DNA of 64,000 bases from Bifidobacterium tissieri (GCF_002259645.1 NZ_MWWV01000002.1:1-64000); one strand, 5' to 3'; counted from the stretch's first letter, positions 48,568 through 58,591 are shown. The notes: a model not told the origin generated them from the letters alone. Numbers and translations: made by a program.

Positions 48568-50394
48568 TCACTTCTTCTTGCGGGGAACGTAGATGACCTT
48601 GTCGATCAGATCACGGTAATGGTCCACGATCACGGCGCGCTTGGCCTTCATCGATGGCGTGGTCATGCCGTTCTCCTCGGTGAACTCGTCGGGCAGGATC
48701 ACGAACTTGCGGATCGATTCGGCGCGGGAGACCAGATCGTTGGCCGCATCCACCGCACGCTCCACCTCGGAGTGAATGATCGGATTGTGTGCGGCCTCGT
48801 CAAGATCGGCCACCTGTTCGGCACCCTGCGACTTGAGCCAGGCGTTCGCATCAGCCAGATCGATGGTGATCAGCGCGGCGATGAACGGCTTGCGGTCGCC
48901 GATCACCACGCACTGGGCCACGACCGGCGAACTCATCACCGATGCCTCGAGAACGCCCGGGCTCACGTTCTTGCCGCCCGCGGTAATGATGAGATCCTTC
49001 TTGCGTCCGGTGAGCTTGATGAACCCGTCGGCGTCGATGTCGCCCAGATCGCCGGTGTGCAGCCAGCCGTCCACGATCTGCTGCGTCGTGATCTCGGGAT
49101 GATTGTGGTAGCCCGCGCACACGCTGTCGCCCTTGATGCACAGTTCGCCGTCGTCGTCCACGCCGAAGCTCATGCCGGCCATCGGCAAACCGATCGTGCC
49201 GATCTTATAGCCGACGGTCGGATTCACACACGCCGGGGCGCAGGTCTCGGTCATGCCATACCCCTCCAGCAAGGGCAGTCCCAAACCATTGAAATAGTGC
49301 GCGATCGACGCATCAAGCGGAGCGCCGCCGGAGATCGCATACTCCACATTGCCACCGAACACGGCGAGGATCTTGCGATAGACGAGCTTCGAGTACGCCA
49401 GATGCTTCACACTCAGCCACAGCGGAATGCGACCGCCAGTCTCCAGCGCCTTCTGCTGCTCACGAGACCATTCGCGCGCCACGTCGGCGGAACGGGCGAA
49501 CATGCGGCCCATCGTGCCCTGACCGGCCTTCTGACTGGCCGCGTTGTACACCTTTTCGAAAATGCGCGGCACCGCCAGGATGAACGTCGGCTTGAACGCG
49601 TTGAAGTCCGCGAGAATCGTCTTGAGATTGCTCGACAATCCCAGCGTCACATTGCCGTAGAAGCAGACGAACTGCATGTACCGGGCGAACACGTGCGCCA
49701 GCGGAAGGAATAGCAGCAGGCGACGGCCCGGCTTCATCACCACGTCATCCATGGTCTCACTGCCGTTGGCGACGATGGAATAGAAATTGGTATGCGTCAG
49801 TTCGATGCCCTTGGGCGTGCCCGTCGAACCGGACGTGTACACGATGGTTGCCAGATCGGAACCGGTCACGTCGTTCGCACGCTCGCGGAACTCGTCGTCG
49901 CTCACGCCACGGCCGAATTCCTTGATCGTATCGATCGCGCCGAGATCGATGACGTACACGTCCGTAAGATACGCGCACTGGTCACGTACGGAGTCGATCT
50001 TGTCGCGCTGGCCGTCGTCCTCGGCGAAAGCGAGCGTGACGCGGGAGTCGTTGAAGATCGTGCGGATCTGCGCCGCGGAGTTGGTCTCGTACACGGGGAT
50101 GGTCAGCGCGCCGATCGACATGATCGCCATATCAAGCGCCGTCCACTCCCAACGCGTGTGCGAGAGGATCGACACGGCATCGCCCTTCATCACGCCCTTG
50201 GCGATCAGCCCCTTGGCCAGGGCAATCACCTCGTCGCGGAACTCGGCCGCGGAAAACGACTGCCAACCGTCGGCGTTCTTGTACTCCACCAGCGAGTCGC
50301 CGGGGGCACGGTTCGCGCGCTCGTCGAGGATCGAGAAAATGGTCTCCGAACCGGTCACGTCCACGAGAGCCGGCCTATGGGTTTCCTTACGCAT
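48568..50394 (-). CDS. fadD: Long-chain acyl-CoA synthetase (AMP-forming)
   Basis: A 608-residue ANL-superfamily enzyme activating fatty acids to acyl-CoA through an acyl-adenylate. The P-loop is IVYTSGSTGTPKGIELTH near residue 190. The A5 motif lies in LLEGYGMTETCAPA, the hinge is DIDADGFIKLTGRKKDLIITAGGKN, and the C-terminal lysine lies in GMTTPSMKAKRAVI. Length fits the FadD15/long-chain type. The ATG at 50394 follows AAGGGAGG; the ORF extends 10 codons upstream without a site. Chain length preference cannot be read. Confidence 0.93.
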   Translation of the reverse strand: MRKETHRPALVDVTGSETIFSILDERANRAPGDSLVEYKNADGWQSFSAAEFRDEVIALAKGLIAKGVMKGDAVSILSHTRWEWTALDMAIMSIGALTIPVYETNSAAQIRTIFNDSRVTLAFAEDDGQRDKIDSVRDQCAYLTDVYVIDLGAIDTIKEFGRGVSDDEFRERANDVTGSDLATIVYTSGSTGTPKGIELTHTNFYSIVANGSETMDDVVMKPGRRLLLFLPLAHVFARYMQFVCFYGNVTLGLSSNLKTILADFNAFKPTFILAVPRIFEKVYNAASQKAGQGTMGRMFARSADVAREWSREQQKALETGGRIPLWLSVKHLAYSKLVYRKILAVFGGNVEYAISGGAPLDASIAHYFNGLGLPLLEGYGMTETCAPACVNPTVGYKIGTIGLPMAGMSFGVDDDGELCIKGDSVCAGYHNHPEITTQQIVDGWLHTGDLGDIDADGFIKLTGRKKDLIITAGGKNVSPGVLEASVMSSPVVAQCVVIGDRKPFIAALITIDLADANAWLKSQGAEQVADLDEAAHNPIIHSEVERAVDAANDLVSRAESIRKFVILPDEFTEENGMTTPSMKAKRAVIVDHYRDLIDKVIYVPRKKK

Positions 50395-50588
50395 GTTCCT
50401 CCCTTGTCTGGTCAGATGCGCCACTGATTAGAACACTATCAGCACAACCGACAAAACCGCGGAGAACGTCGTCCTTCCACACCGGCCGCGACACCGCGAA
50501 ACACCGAACGTGACACCCACCGCGAGATCTGCCCGACGCCGCGCTCATTTCGCGTTTTCGCCTGCATACGGTATAGTGGAACGCCGTT

Positions 50589-50661
50589 GCCCGGGTAGCT
50601 CAGGGGATAGAGCACCGCTCTCCTAAAGCGGGTGTCGTGCGTTCGAATCGCATCTCGGGCA
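50589..50661 (+). tRNA. tRNA-Arg (anticodon CCT)
   Basis: A cloverleaf of 73 bases. The acceptor GCCCGGG pairs with the 3' strand TCGGGC, followed by the discriminator A. The anticodon stem CCGCT/AGCGG surrounds loop CTCCTAA with CCT at 34-36. The T-arm contains GTTCGAATC. CCA is not encoded. A hairpin terminator begins 8 bases downstream. Confidence 0.95.
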
Positions 50662-50668
50662 CAGAGAA

Positions 50669-50705
50669 AGAGCCGAAGATCATGGTTATGGTCTTCGGCT
50701 CTTTT
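50669..50705 (+). terminator. tRNA-Arg terminator
   Basis: AGAGCCGAAGA pairs exactly with TCTTCGGCTCT around a 12-base loop, followed by a T-run. A textbook intrinsic terminator. Confidence 0.92.
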
Positions 50706-50855
50706 GCAATGCATCACCATGCCACCACTGTGTGACGCGCGTGACGCTGCGTGACGCGATATGCGGCAGGCGGGTCCGGGTACGAAACCGGACCGGCAGC
50801 TCTACGAACGGCAACCCGGCAATCCGATGTCTCTAATCCGAAGGATGGCGTATCG

Positions 50856-51878
50856 ATGAACAAAGGCGCGATGGGCAGGATACTCTGCACGGCACTGGCC
50901 GTGATCCTCGCCGCGGTCACGGCGGTCGGCACTGCGGCCCGTCTGCTGCCAATCGGCATGTCGACCATCCCCTATGTGCCGAACATCGTCGCCGCCACGC
51001 CCTGGTTCGCACTCACCGCCGCATTGGCGCTGCTGTTCGCGTTGCTCGGCCGTCGTCGTCTCATCATCGTGCTCATGGTGGCGTGTCTGGGTGCGCAGGC
51101 GTACTGGCAGGGGCCGTTCTTCTCCAGCGTGGTCGGCTCGAACTCGGCGAACTCGTCGTCGTCGGACGCATCGGGGGCGTCAGGGTCGTCGGGAAATGCG
51201 ACGATGTTGCGCGTGATGACCTGCAACGTCTACAAGGGCCGGGCCGACGCCGGGCAGATCGTGCGTCTTGTGCGGGACGAACACGTCCAGGTGCTTGCCC
51301 TGCAGGAAACCACCGCGGCGTTCGTGGACGAGCTGAACAAGGCCGGCATCGCCGACTATCTGCCCTATGCCAAGACCGCGTCAGCCGACGGCAAGTACGG
51401 CAACGGCGTATGGTCGGCGACCCCGCTCGCCGATACCGTCAAGGACGAGGTCAACTCCAGCGCATCGTTCATGCCGGCCGGCACGGTGAGCCTTTCCAAT
51501 GGGAAGGCACTGCGATTCGTGTCCGTGCACACCACCTCCCCTGTCAATCGATACTGGAATCTATGGAAGCGCAGCATCGATGAGATCGGCGCGCTGGACA
51601 GCCGGACCAACACTACGTACGTGATCATGGGCGACTTCAACGCCACCTATGATCATGCGCCGTTCCGCGACATGCTCGGCGATCGGTTCACCGACGCCGC
51701 ACGGCAGGCCGGTCACGGATTCACGTTCTCCTGGCCAAGCGACCGACCGTACCTGCCCATGATGTTCTCCATCGATCACATCGTGCTCGACAAGGGGCTC
51801 GTCGCATCGGATCTGAAGAACGTCAAGGTGGACGGCACCGACCACGCCGCGTTGCTCGGCACGATTCGCGTGTCCTGA
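50856..51878 (+). CDS. Membrane-anchored endonuclease/exonuclease/phosphatase-fold protein
   Basis: A 340-residue protein with three N-terminal membrane helices (about 8-28, 45-64, 70-86), a Ser/Asn/Gly-rich linker (about 95-118) and an extracytoplasmic EEP domain. Catalytic motifs: RVMTCNVYKG (Asn), LQETT (Glu), VIMGDFNATYDHAPF (Asp/Asn) and SIDHIVL (Asp/His), in the usual order. Such proteins include surface nucleases and phosphodiesterases; the substrate here is not evident. AAGGA upstream supports the ATG at 50856. Monocistronic. Confidence 0.87.
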   Translation: MNKGAMGRILCTALAVILAAVTAVGTAARLLPIGMSTIPYVPNIVAATPWFALTAALALLFALLGRRRLIIVLMVACLGAQAYWQGPFFSSVVGSNSANSSSSDASGASGSSGNATMLRVMTCNVYKGRADAGQIVRLVRDEHVQVLALQETTAAFVDELNKAGIADYLPYAKTASADGKYGNGVWSATPLADTVKDEVNSSASFMPAGTVSLSNGKALRFVSVHTTSPVNRYWNLWKRSIDEIGALDSRTNTTYVIMGDFNATYDHAPFRDMLGDRFTDAARQAGHGFTFSWPSDRPYLPMMFSIDHIVLDKGLVASDLKNVKVDGTDHAALLGTIRVS

Positions 51879-51902
51879 CCGGAATCCGATCACCGTACCG
51901 AA

Positions 51903-52037
51903 CCGGGTCATATAACCGACTCTGGGTATTTCCATGTCATGAGAGACCGTTATTCGAGGTCCTCGTGGTACGGGTATACCCAGAACCCATTTCTCGAGTC
52001 CGGGTATACCCAGAATCCCCGGACGGAAATACCAGAA
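51903..52037. repeat. GGGTATACCC-family repeat cluster 3
   Basis: The hairpin at 51922-51984 aligns base for base with 3571-3633: CTGGGTATTTCC on the left, TCATGA and TCGTG in the loop flanks, and GGGTATACCCAGA on the right. A second GTCCGGGTATACCCAGA follows at 51998, and a degenerate half-unit at 52018. Confidence 0.75.
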
Positions 52038-52187
52038 AACCACGAGACAAACGTGGGCATCGACTTTACAAGCAGAGGAAAGAGGATTACTACAGGAATT
52101 GCCGGTTTTGTGAGCTCGGTCCGACGACAACGCCCGCCGCGATCGCAGGGACGGCATGATGAACAATATGTGAAAAAAGGAGTTCTC

Positions 52188-52391
52188 ATGGACGAGAAGA
52201 CACTGGTCGAGAAGCTCAAGAACGTCGTTATCGTGGATGACGTGCTGGCCGTTGCCAAGGAAGCCGGTCTGGACTGGACCTACGAGCAGGCCGACGAGGC
52301 TCTGGGCAAGATCAATGCCACCAAGAACGACATCGCCGAGCTGGGTGGCGACACCCTGGAGAAGGTCGCCAAGGAAGTCTTCGGCATCTGA
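52188..52391 (+). CDS. Small acidic protein, Nif11-leader-like
   Basis: A 67-residue protein with an excellent ribosome-binding site (AAAAAAGGAG). The segment VDDVLAVAKEAGLDWTYEQA resembles the Nif11/nitrile-hydratase-type leader pattern (AKEAGhxhTxEEhe). Residues 53-54 are Gly-Gly within IAELGG, the position of a double-glycine leader cleavage site, leaving a 13-residue tail. No RiPP modification, peptidase or export gene is nearby, so it may equally be an abundant small helical protein of another role. A terminator follows at 52418. Monocistronic. Confidence 0.75.
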   Translation: MDEKTLVEKLKNVVIVDDVLAVAKEAGLDWTYEQADEALGKINATKNDIAELGGDTLEKVAKEVFGI

Positions 52392-52417
52392 TTCCCGATA
52401 GTCGTTATTCACCCTTT

Positions 52418-52453
52418 CGCCGACGGCGGTCCACGTGACCCCGTCGGCGTTTT
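52418..52453 (+). terminator. Terminator after the small acidic protein
   Basis: CGCCGACGG pairs with CCGTCGGCG around a 14-base loop, directly followed by TTTT. Confidence 0.9.
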
Positions 52454-52509
52454 CGTTCGCGATCAAACGGTCGTCGGCCATCTTCGACCGGTCATTGCAC
52501 AATGGAGTC

Positions 52510-53805
52510 ATGACCGATACGAATCCCGTCTCCGAATCCGTCTCCCCAACCGCAATCCCCAACCGCCCTCTGGGTTCCCCGCTCGGCGAATCCGCGCCAT
52601 GCACGCGCGTGCTGCTGCTCGGCTCGGGCGAACTGGGCAAGGAGATCGCCATCGAACTCATGCGTCTCGGCGCACGCGTGATCGCCGCCGACTCGTACGC
52701 CGGCGCCCCCGCCCAGCAGGTGGCCCACGAATCCCGCGTGCTCGACATGGCCAACGCCACCGAACTCAACGCACTGATCGCCGACGTCAGGCCCGACATC
52801 ATCATCCCCGAGGTCGAAGCCATCGCCACCGCGGAACTCTCCCGCGCCGCGGACAACGGCGTGCAGGTGGTGCCCAGCTGCCAGATCGCCCAGATCTGCA
52901 TGGACCGCGAGCGCCTGCGCCGTCTCGCAGCCGAGGAACTCGACCTGCCGACCACCCCCTATCGTTTCGCCGACTCCGAAGAGGAACTCGCCGCCGGTGC
53001 CGCCGCAGTCGGATTCCCCTGCGTGGTCAAGCCGGTGATGAGCTCGTCCGGCCACGGCCAGTCCGTGATGCGCGCGCCCGAGGACGTAGCCCACGCCTGG
53101 CATGTGGCACAGACCGAAGGCCGCACCGCCAAGGAGCACACCGTCAGCCGCGTGGTGGTGGAGGCGTTCGTCCCGCTCGACTACGAGCTGACCGTGCTCA
53201 CCGTCGCGTCCTCGTCGGGCATCGTGGCGTGCACGCCGATCGGCCAGCGTCAGGAGAACGGCGACTACCGCGAATCCTGGCAGGGTTCCCCCATTCCCGA
53301 GGATGTGCGCATCAAGGCCGACGACTACGCCGTGCGCATGGTGCAGGGACTGGTCGACATCGCCCGCCGGAACGGCGAGACCGGCTGGGGCGTCTACGGC
53401 GTGGAGCTGTTCGTGCTCGTCGACGGCCGCGTGCTGTTCAACGAGGTTTCCCCCCGTCCGCACGACACCGGCATGGTCACCATGATCTCGCAGAATCTCA
53501 GCGAATTCGCACTGCATGCACGCGCCGTGCTCGGCGTGCCCGTGTCCGCCCGATCCGTGGCGTTGCGTGATCCCTCCACGGTGGGTGCCAGCCATGCGAT
53601 CGTCGTGTCCGGCAAGGGCGAGGTGACGTTCGGTTCGATCGCACAGGCGCTCGCCGAGCCCGACACCGACCTGCGGATCTTCGCCAAGCCCGGCGTTGAC
53701 GGTCATCGACGCATGGCCGTGACGCTCGCCGTGGCCGATACCGAGCAGGACGCGCGGGCCAAGGCCGGACGTGTGGCGGACGCACTCGCGATCGACGTGT
53801 TCTGA
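52510..53805 (+). CDS. purT: Formate-dependent GAR transformylase
   Basis: A 431-residue ATP-grasp enzyme making formyl-GAR from formate and ATP in purine synthesis. Motifs: LLLGSGELGKEIAIELMRLGARVIAADSYAGAPAQQVAH, IIPEVEAIAT, VVKPVMSSSGHGQSVM (ATP-grasp loop), and WGVYGVELFVLVDGRVLFNEVSPRPHDTGMVTM (metal site). It uses formate, which fits an organism that makes formate anaerobically. The N-terminus has about 30 extra polar residues. ATG at 52510 has GGAG close upstream. First of three purine genes here, each followed by a hairpin. Confidence 0.96.
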   Translation: MTDTNPVSESVSPTAIPNRPLGSPLGESAPCTRVLLLGSGELGKEIAIELMRLGARVIAADSYAGAPAQQVAHESRVLDMANATELNALIADVRPDIIIPEVEAIATAELSRAADNGVQVVPSCQIAQICMDRERLRRLAAEELDLPTTPYRFADSEEELAAGAAAVGFPCVVKPVMSSSGHGQSVMRAPEDVAHAWHVAQTEGRTAKEHTVSRVVVEAFVPLDYELTVLTVASSSGIVACTPIGQRQENGDYRESWQGSPIPEDVRIKADDYAVRMVQGLVDIARRNGETGWGVYGVELFVLVDGRVLFNEVSPRPHDTGMVTMISQNLSEFALHARAVLGVPVSARSVALRDPSTVGASHAIVVSGKGEVTFGSIAQALAEPDTDLRIFAKPGVDGHRRMAVTLAVADTEQDARAKAGRVADALAIDVF

Positions 53806-53849
53806 GGCGTGTTCTGATCGACGTTCCGCTGCTCTGATCGCATTGTGGG

Positions 53850-53882
53850 ACCGATGCCGCATGGCGGTGGCGCGGCATCGGT
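53850..53882 (+). terminator. purT terminator
   Basis: ACCGATGCCGC pairs exactly with GCGGCATCGGT around an 11-base loop, followed by a T-rich tract. Confidence 0.8.
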
Positions 53883-53986
53883 GTTCCTTTGGTTTTGTAG
53901 CCGCCGCTTGATACTGTGAAAACGATCATTCACCCCAAGTTTCCACTCCGATAACGCTGTGAGATACCGTTGTGAGAAAGGCAATG

Positions 53987-54736
53987 ATGGAGAAACTGGA
54001 AAAGCTCTACGAGGGCAAGGCCAAGCAGCTGTACGCAACCGATGATCCCGAGGTGCTCTGGGTCGAGTACAAGAACACGGCCACGGCTGGCGATGGTGAG
54101 AAGAAGGAGGACTTCACCGGCAAGGGTCGTCTGAACAATCTGATCACCACCATCATCTTCGATCTGCTCAAGAAGCGCGGCATCGACAGCCATCTCGTCA
54201 AGCGCGTGGACGATACCGCCCAGCTGGTGCGCAAGATGGACATGTTCCCGCTGGAGATCGTGCTGCGCAACACCGCCGCCGGTCACTTCTGCTCCCGTCT
54301 TGGCGTGGAGGAGGGCCTGCCGCTCAAGGAGCCGGTGCTTGAGTATTTCCTCAAGAACGATGATCTGCACGATCCGTTCGTCAACGACGACGATCTGGTC
54401 GCCCTGGGCGTGTGCACCCGTGAGGATCTCGCCGAGATCGCCCCGCTCGCCCGTCGCATCAACGAGGCTCTGATCGACATCTTCGCGAAGATCGACGTCA
54501 AGCTCGTGGACTTCAAGATCGAGATGGGCCGCACCTCCGACGGCACGCTGCTGCTGGCCGACGAGATCACCCCGGATTCCTGCCGCCTGTGGGATCAGAA
54601 GGATCACAGCGGCAAGGTCGAGCATCTGGACAAGGACCTGTTCCGCCGCGGTCTGGGTTCGATCATCCCCGCCTATGAGGAGATCGAGTCCCGCCTCGCC
54701 GAGCTAGCCAAGTCCGAAGGCATCGAAGTCAAGTAA
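53987..54736 (+). CDS. purC: SAICAR synthetase
   Basis: A 249-residue enzyme joining aspartate to CAIR in purine synthesis. Signatures: [98 protein letters not shown]. The second of two adjacent ATG codons is chosen for spacing to GAAAGG. purL follows after 74 bases and a strong hairpin. Confidence 0.96.
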   Translation: MEKLEKLYEGKAKQLYATDDPEVLWVEYKNTATAGDGEKKEDFTGKGRLNNLITTIIFDLLKKRGIDSHLVKRVDDTAQLVRKMDMFPLEIVLRNTAAGHFCSRLGVEEGLPLKEPVLEYFLKNDDLHDPFVNDDDLVALGVCTREDLAEIAPLARRINEALIDIFAKIDVKLVDFKIEMGRTSDGTLLLADEITPDSCRLWDQKDHSGKVEHLDKDLFRRGLGSIIPAYEEIESRLAELAKSEGIEVK

Positions 54737-54756
54737 CCCGTAACCAACCGTTTATC

Positions 54757-54785
54757 GTGGCTCCCCTTCCATCGAGGGGAGCCAC
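54757..54785 (+). terminator. Hairpin between purC and purL
   Basis: GTGGCTCCCCT pairs exactly with AGGGGAGCCAC around a 7-base loop (TCCATCG). It has no T-run, so it may attenuate or process the purC-purL transcript rather than fully stop it. Confidence 0.65.
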
Positions 54786-54810
54786 ACGAGTCTGATAAGG
54801 AAAAACCGCA

Positions 54811-57800
54811 GTGGTCTTTCGCATCTATGTGGAAAAGAAGCACGGCTTTGACGTGGAGGCCCAGCAGCTGGGCAACGAACTGCGCACGATCCTCGGCATC
54901 GACGCGCTGACCGGACTTCGCATCATCAACCGTTACGACGTGGAGGGCATCAGCGAGGAACTGTTCGCCGAGGCCACGCCTGTGGTGTTCAGCGAGCCGC
55001 AGGTGGACGACGTGTTCTCCGACCTTCCCGACTTCGGCGACGCCAAGGTGTTCGCCACCGAGTTCCTGCCCGGACAGTTCGACCAGCGCGCCGACTCCGC
55101 CAGCGAATGCATCCAGCTGATCAGCCAGGGCGAGCGCCCCGATGTGCGCAGCGCCAAGGTGTACGTGCTCGAGGGCGCGCTCACCGATGAGGATGTGGCT
55201 ACGATCAAGCATTACGTGATCAACCCGGTGGAGGCCCGCGAGGCCTCGCTCGCCACGCGCGACACCCTGAAGATGGATGTGGCCGTGCCCGGCAAGGTGG
55301 AGGTCATCGACGGCTTCCTTGATCTGGATGAGGCCGGTCTGGAACAGTTCATCGCCGACCGTGGTCTGGCCATGGATCTCGCCGACATCAAGGTGTGCCA
55401 GGAGTACTTCTCCGAGGAGAAGCGCAACCCGACCATCACCGAGATCAAGGTGATCGACACGTACTGGTCCGATCACTGCCGTCACACCACGTTCGGCACC
55501 CAGCTGACGAATATCGAGATCGACGACGCCGTGGTCAAGGCAGCGTTCGACAAGTACATGGCGATCCGTCATGAGCTGGGCCGCGACGCCAAGCCCGTGT
55601 GCCTGATGGATATGGGTACGATCGGCGCCAAGTATCTCAAGGCCAAGGGCGTGCTGAAGAACCTCGACGAGTCCGAGGAGATCAACGCCTGCACCGTGAA
55701 GGTGAAGGTGGACGTGAACGGCGAGGACCAGAACTGGCTGTTCCTGTTCAAGAACGAAACGCACAACCACCCCACAGAGATCGAGCCGTTCGGCGGCGCG
55801 GCCACCTGCATCGGCGGCTGCATCCGCGATCCTCTGTCCGGCCGCTCCTACGTGTATCAGGCGATGCGCGTGACCGGTGCCGCCGACCCGACCGTGCCGG
55901 TTTCGCAGACGCTTGAGGGCAAGCTGCCGCAGCGCAAGCTCGTCACCACCGCGGCCGCCGGCTACAGCTCCTACGGCAACCAGATCGGTCTGGCCACCGG
56001 TCAGGTCAACGAGCTGTACCATCCCGGCTACGTGGCCAAGCGCATGGAGATCGGTGCCGTGGTGGGTGCCACGCCGGCCGATCACGTGCGCCGCGAGACC
56101 CCGGCCCCCGGCGACAAGATCATTCTGCTCGGCGGTCGTACCGGCCGTGACGGCATCGGCGGTGCCACCGGTTCCTCCAAGCAGCTCGACATCGACTCCC
56201 TTGAGGAGTGCGGCGCCGAGGTGCAGAAGGGCAACGCCCCGATCGAGCGCAAGCTGCAGCGACTGTTCCGTCGCGGTGACGCCTGCCGTCTGATCAAGCG
56301 CTGCAACGACTTCGGCGCCGGCGGCGTGTCCGTGGCCACCGGCGAGATCGCCGACGGCCTGACCATCGATCTCGACAAGGTGACCAAGAAGTACGAAGGT
56401 CTTGACGGCACCGAGCTGGCCATCTCCGAATCGCAGGAGCGCATGGCCGTGGACGTGGCCGCCGACGACGTGGACGAGTTCCTGGGCTACGCTCGTGAGG
56501 AGAACCTCGAGGCCACGGTCATCGCCACCGTCACCGAGGATCCGCGCATGGTCATGACGTGGAACGGCGACACCATCGTGAATCTGAGCCGTTCGTTCCT
56601 CAACTCCAACGGCGCTCCCAAGTACATGGACGCGCACGTGGAGCAGGGCGGCACCTACGCCACCCCGTGGAAGGGCGACACGCTCGCCGATCGCATGCGC
56701 GATCTGGTCACCGACATCAACGTGGCGTCCAACAAGGGCCTGTCCGAGCGCTTCGACTCCACGATCGGCGCGGCCACCGTGTTCATGCCGTTCGGCGGCA
56801 AGCGTCAGCTCACCCCGTCGCAGGCCATGGTCGCCAAGTTCCCGGTGTTCGGCGAGACCGCCACCGCGTCCGCGATGGCCTGGGGCTTCAACCCGTACAT
56901 CATGGAGAAGAACCAGTTCACCGGCGCGTACCTTTCGGTGGTGGAATCCATCTCCAAGCTGGTGGCCGCTGGCTTCCGCCGTGAGGACGCCTACCTCACG
57001 TTCCAGGAGTACTTCGAGAAGCTGCGCGAGGATCCGAAGCGCTGGGGCAAGCCGATGGCCGCCGTGCTCGGTGCGCTCATGGCGCAGATCGACCTTGGCG
57101 TGGGTGCGATCGGCGGCAAGGACTCCATGTCCGGCAGCTTCGAGGATCTTGACGTGCCGCCCACGCTGGTGAGCTTCGCCGTGGCCGTCGGCCCGATGGA
57201 CCGTGCCACCTCCCCGGAGTTCAAGCAGGCCGGTCACCCCGTGGTGCGTATCGCACCGCGCTACCAGGCCGATGGTCTGACCCCGGATCCGGAAAGCCTG
57301 ATCGAGGTGCTGGCCGCGGTTGAGGGCCTGATCGAGGACGGTCAGGTCGTGTCCGTGTCCACGCCGGGCTACGGCTGCACCGCCGAGACGCTGTTCAAGA
57401 ACACGCTGGGCAACCGCATCGGCGTGGCGCTTGACGATGCGATCGCCGTGGATGATCTGTTCACCCCGGCCTACGGCAGCTTCATCGTGGAGCTGGCCGA
57501 CAACGGCAAGCTGCCCGCGGTGTCGAACCTCGTGTGCATGGGCAAGATCGGCGAGACCACCGAGGACTACGTGTTGCACGCCGCTGGTGAGGATCTTGAT
57601 CTGGCCGTGCTGCAGGAGGCTTGGGAGCACGGCATGGAGGATGTGTTCCCCTACCGCGGTCATGGCGACGCCGTCGAGACCGTGAGCTTCACCGCTCCGA
57701 AGAAGACCGTGTACGTGGGCGCTCCGGTCGCCAAGCCGCACGTGGTCATCCCCGTGTTCCCCGGCAACAACTGCGAGTACGACACGGCCGCCGCGTTCGA

Positions 57801-58533
57801 GCGCGCGGGTGCCGATGCCACCACGCTGATCGTAAACAACCTCACTCCGGAAGCCGTGGCCGAGTCCACGCAGGCTCTGGTGGAGGAGATCAAGCGCAGC
57901 CAGATCGTGATGATCCCCGGCGGCTTCTCCGGCGGCGACGAACCGGACGGTTCCGCGAAGTTCATCACCGCGTTCTTCCGTGCCCCGGCCGTCACCGAGG
58001 CGGTGCGCGACCTGCTGAAGAACCGCGACGGTCTGATGCTCGGCATCTGCAACGGCTTCCAGGCGCTCATCAAGCTGGGTCTGGTGCCGTATGGCGACAT
58101 CGTGCCGATGACCGCCGAGTGCCCCACGCTGACGTTCAACACCATCGGCCGTCACCAGAGCCGTCTGGTGCGCACCCGTGTGGCTTCGGATCTGTCCCCG
58201 TGGCTGTCCCGTACCGAGGTCGGCGACATCCATACGGTGGCGATCTCCCACGGCGAGGGTCGTTTCGTGGCCTCCGACGAGGTGCTGGCACAGCTCAAGG
58301 CCAACGGCCAGATCGCCACGCAGTACGTGGACGAGAACGGCGTGCCGAGCATGGATCTGGACGTGAACCCGAACGGATCGTTGCTCGCCGTGGAGGGCAT
58401 CACCAGCCCCGACGGCCGTGTATTCGGCAAGATGGGCCACTCGGAGCGTTCCGGCAACGGACTCTATGTGAACGTGCCCGGCGACAAGTACCAGCCGCTG
58501 TTCGAGGCCGGCGTGGAGTACTTCACCGCCTGA
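54811..58533 (+). CDS. purL: FGAM synthase, single-chain (PurL with PurQ domain)
   Basis: A 1240-residue enzyme fusing the synthetase and glutaminase, the type found in Bifidobacterium, gamma-proteobacteria and eukaryotes rather than the PurSQL complex of most Gram-positives. The N-terminal FGAR-binding region contains DTYWSDHCRHTTFGTQLT. ATP site NETHNHPTEIEPFGGAATCIGGCIRD and the structural repeat (LGVGAIGGKDSMSGSF) follow. The C-terminal class I glutaminase has GICNGFQALIKLG with the catalytic Cys, and a His in the NTIGRHQSRLV region. GTG start preceded by AAGGAAAA. Strong terminator downstream. Confidence 0.97.
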   Translation: MVFRIYVEKKHGFDVEAQQLGNELRTILGIDALTGLRIINRYDVEGISEELFAEATPVVFSEPQVDDVFSDLPDFGDAKVFATEFLPGQFDQRADSASECIQLISQGERPDVRSAKVYVLEGALTDEDVATIKHYVINPVEAREASLATRDTLKMDVAVPGKVEVIDGFLDLDEAGLEQFIADRGLAMDLADIKVCQEYFSEEKRNPTITEIKVIDTYWSDHCRHTTFGTQLTNIEIDDAVVKAAFDKYMAIRHELGRDAKPVCLMDMGTIGAKYLKAKGVLKNLDESEEINACTVKVKVDVNGEDQNWLFLFKNETHNHPTEIEPFGGAATCIGGCIRDPLSGRSYVYQAMRVTGAADPTVPVSQTLEGKLPQRKLVTTAAAGYSSYGNQIGLATGQVNELYHPGYVAKRMEIGAVVGATPADHVRRETPAPGDKIILLGGRTGRDGIGGATGSSKQLDIDSLEECGAEVQKGNAPIERKLQRLFRRGDACRLIKRCNDFGAGGVSVATGEIADGLTIDLDKVTKKYEGLDGTELAISESQERMAVDVAADDVDEFLGYAREENLEATVIATVTEDPRMVMTWNGDTIVNLSRSFLNSNGAPKYMDAHVEQGGTYATPWKGDTLADRMRDLVTDINVASNKGLSERFDSTIGAATVFMPFGGKRQLTPSQAMVAKFPVFGETATASAMAWGFNPYIMEKNQFTGAYLSVVESISKLVAAGFRREDAYLTFQEYFEKLREDPKRWGKPMAAVLGALMAQIDLGVGAIGGKDSMSGSFEDLDVPPTLVSFAVAVGPMDRATSPEFKQAGHPVVRIAPRYQADGLTPDPESLIEVLAAVEGLIEDGQVVSVSTPGYGCTAETLFKNTLGNRIGVALDDAIAVDDLFTPAYGSFIVELADNGKLPAVSNLVCMGKIGETTEDYVLHAAGEDLDLAVLQEAWEHGMEDVFPYRGHGDAVETVSFTAPKKTVYVGAPVAKPHVVIPVFPGNNCEYDTAAAFERAGADATTLIVNNLTPEAVAESTQALVEEIKRSQIVMIPGGFSGGDEPDGSAKFITAFFRAPAVTEAVRDLLKNRDGLMLGICNGFQALIKLGLVPYGDIVPMTAECPTLTFNTIGRHQSRLVRTRVASDLSPWLSRTEVGDIHTVAISHGEGRFVASDEVLAQLKANGQIATQYVDENGVPSMDLDVNPNGSLLAVEGITSPDGRVFGKMGHSERSGNGLYVNVPGDKYQPLFEAGVEYFTA

Positions 58534-58591
58534 CGCCGATACGGGGCCCGATAGTCCGATAGATTGACATAGTCGAGTCGTCGACTGCATT

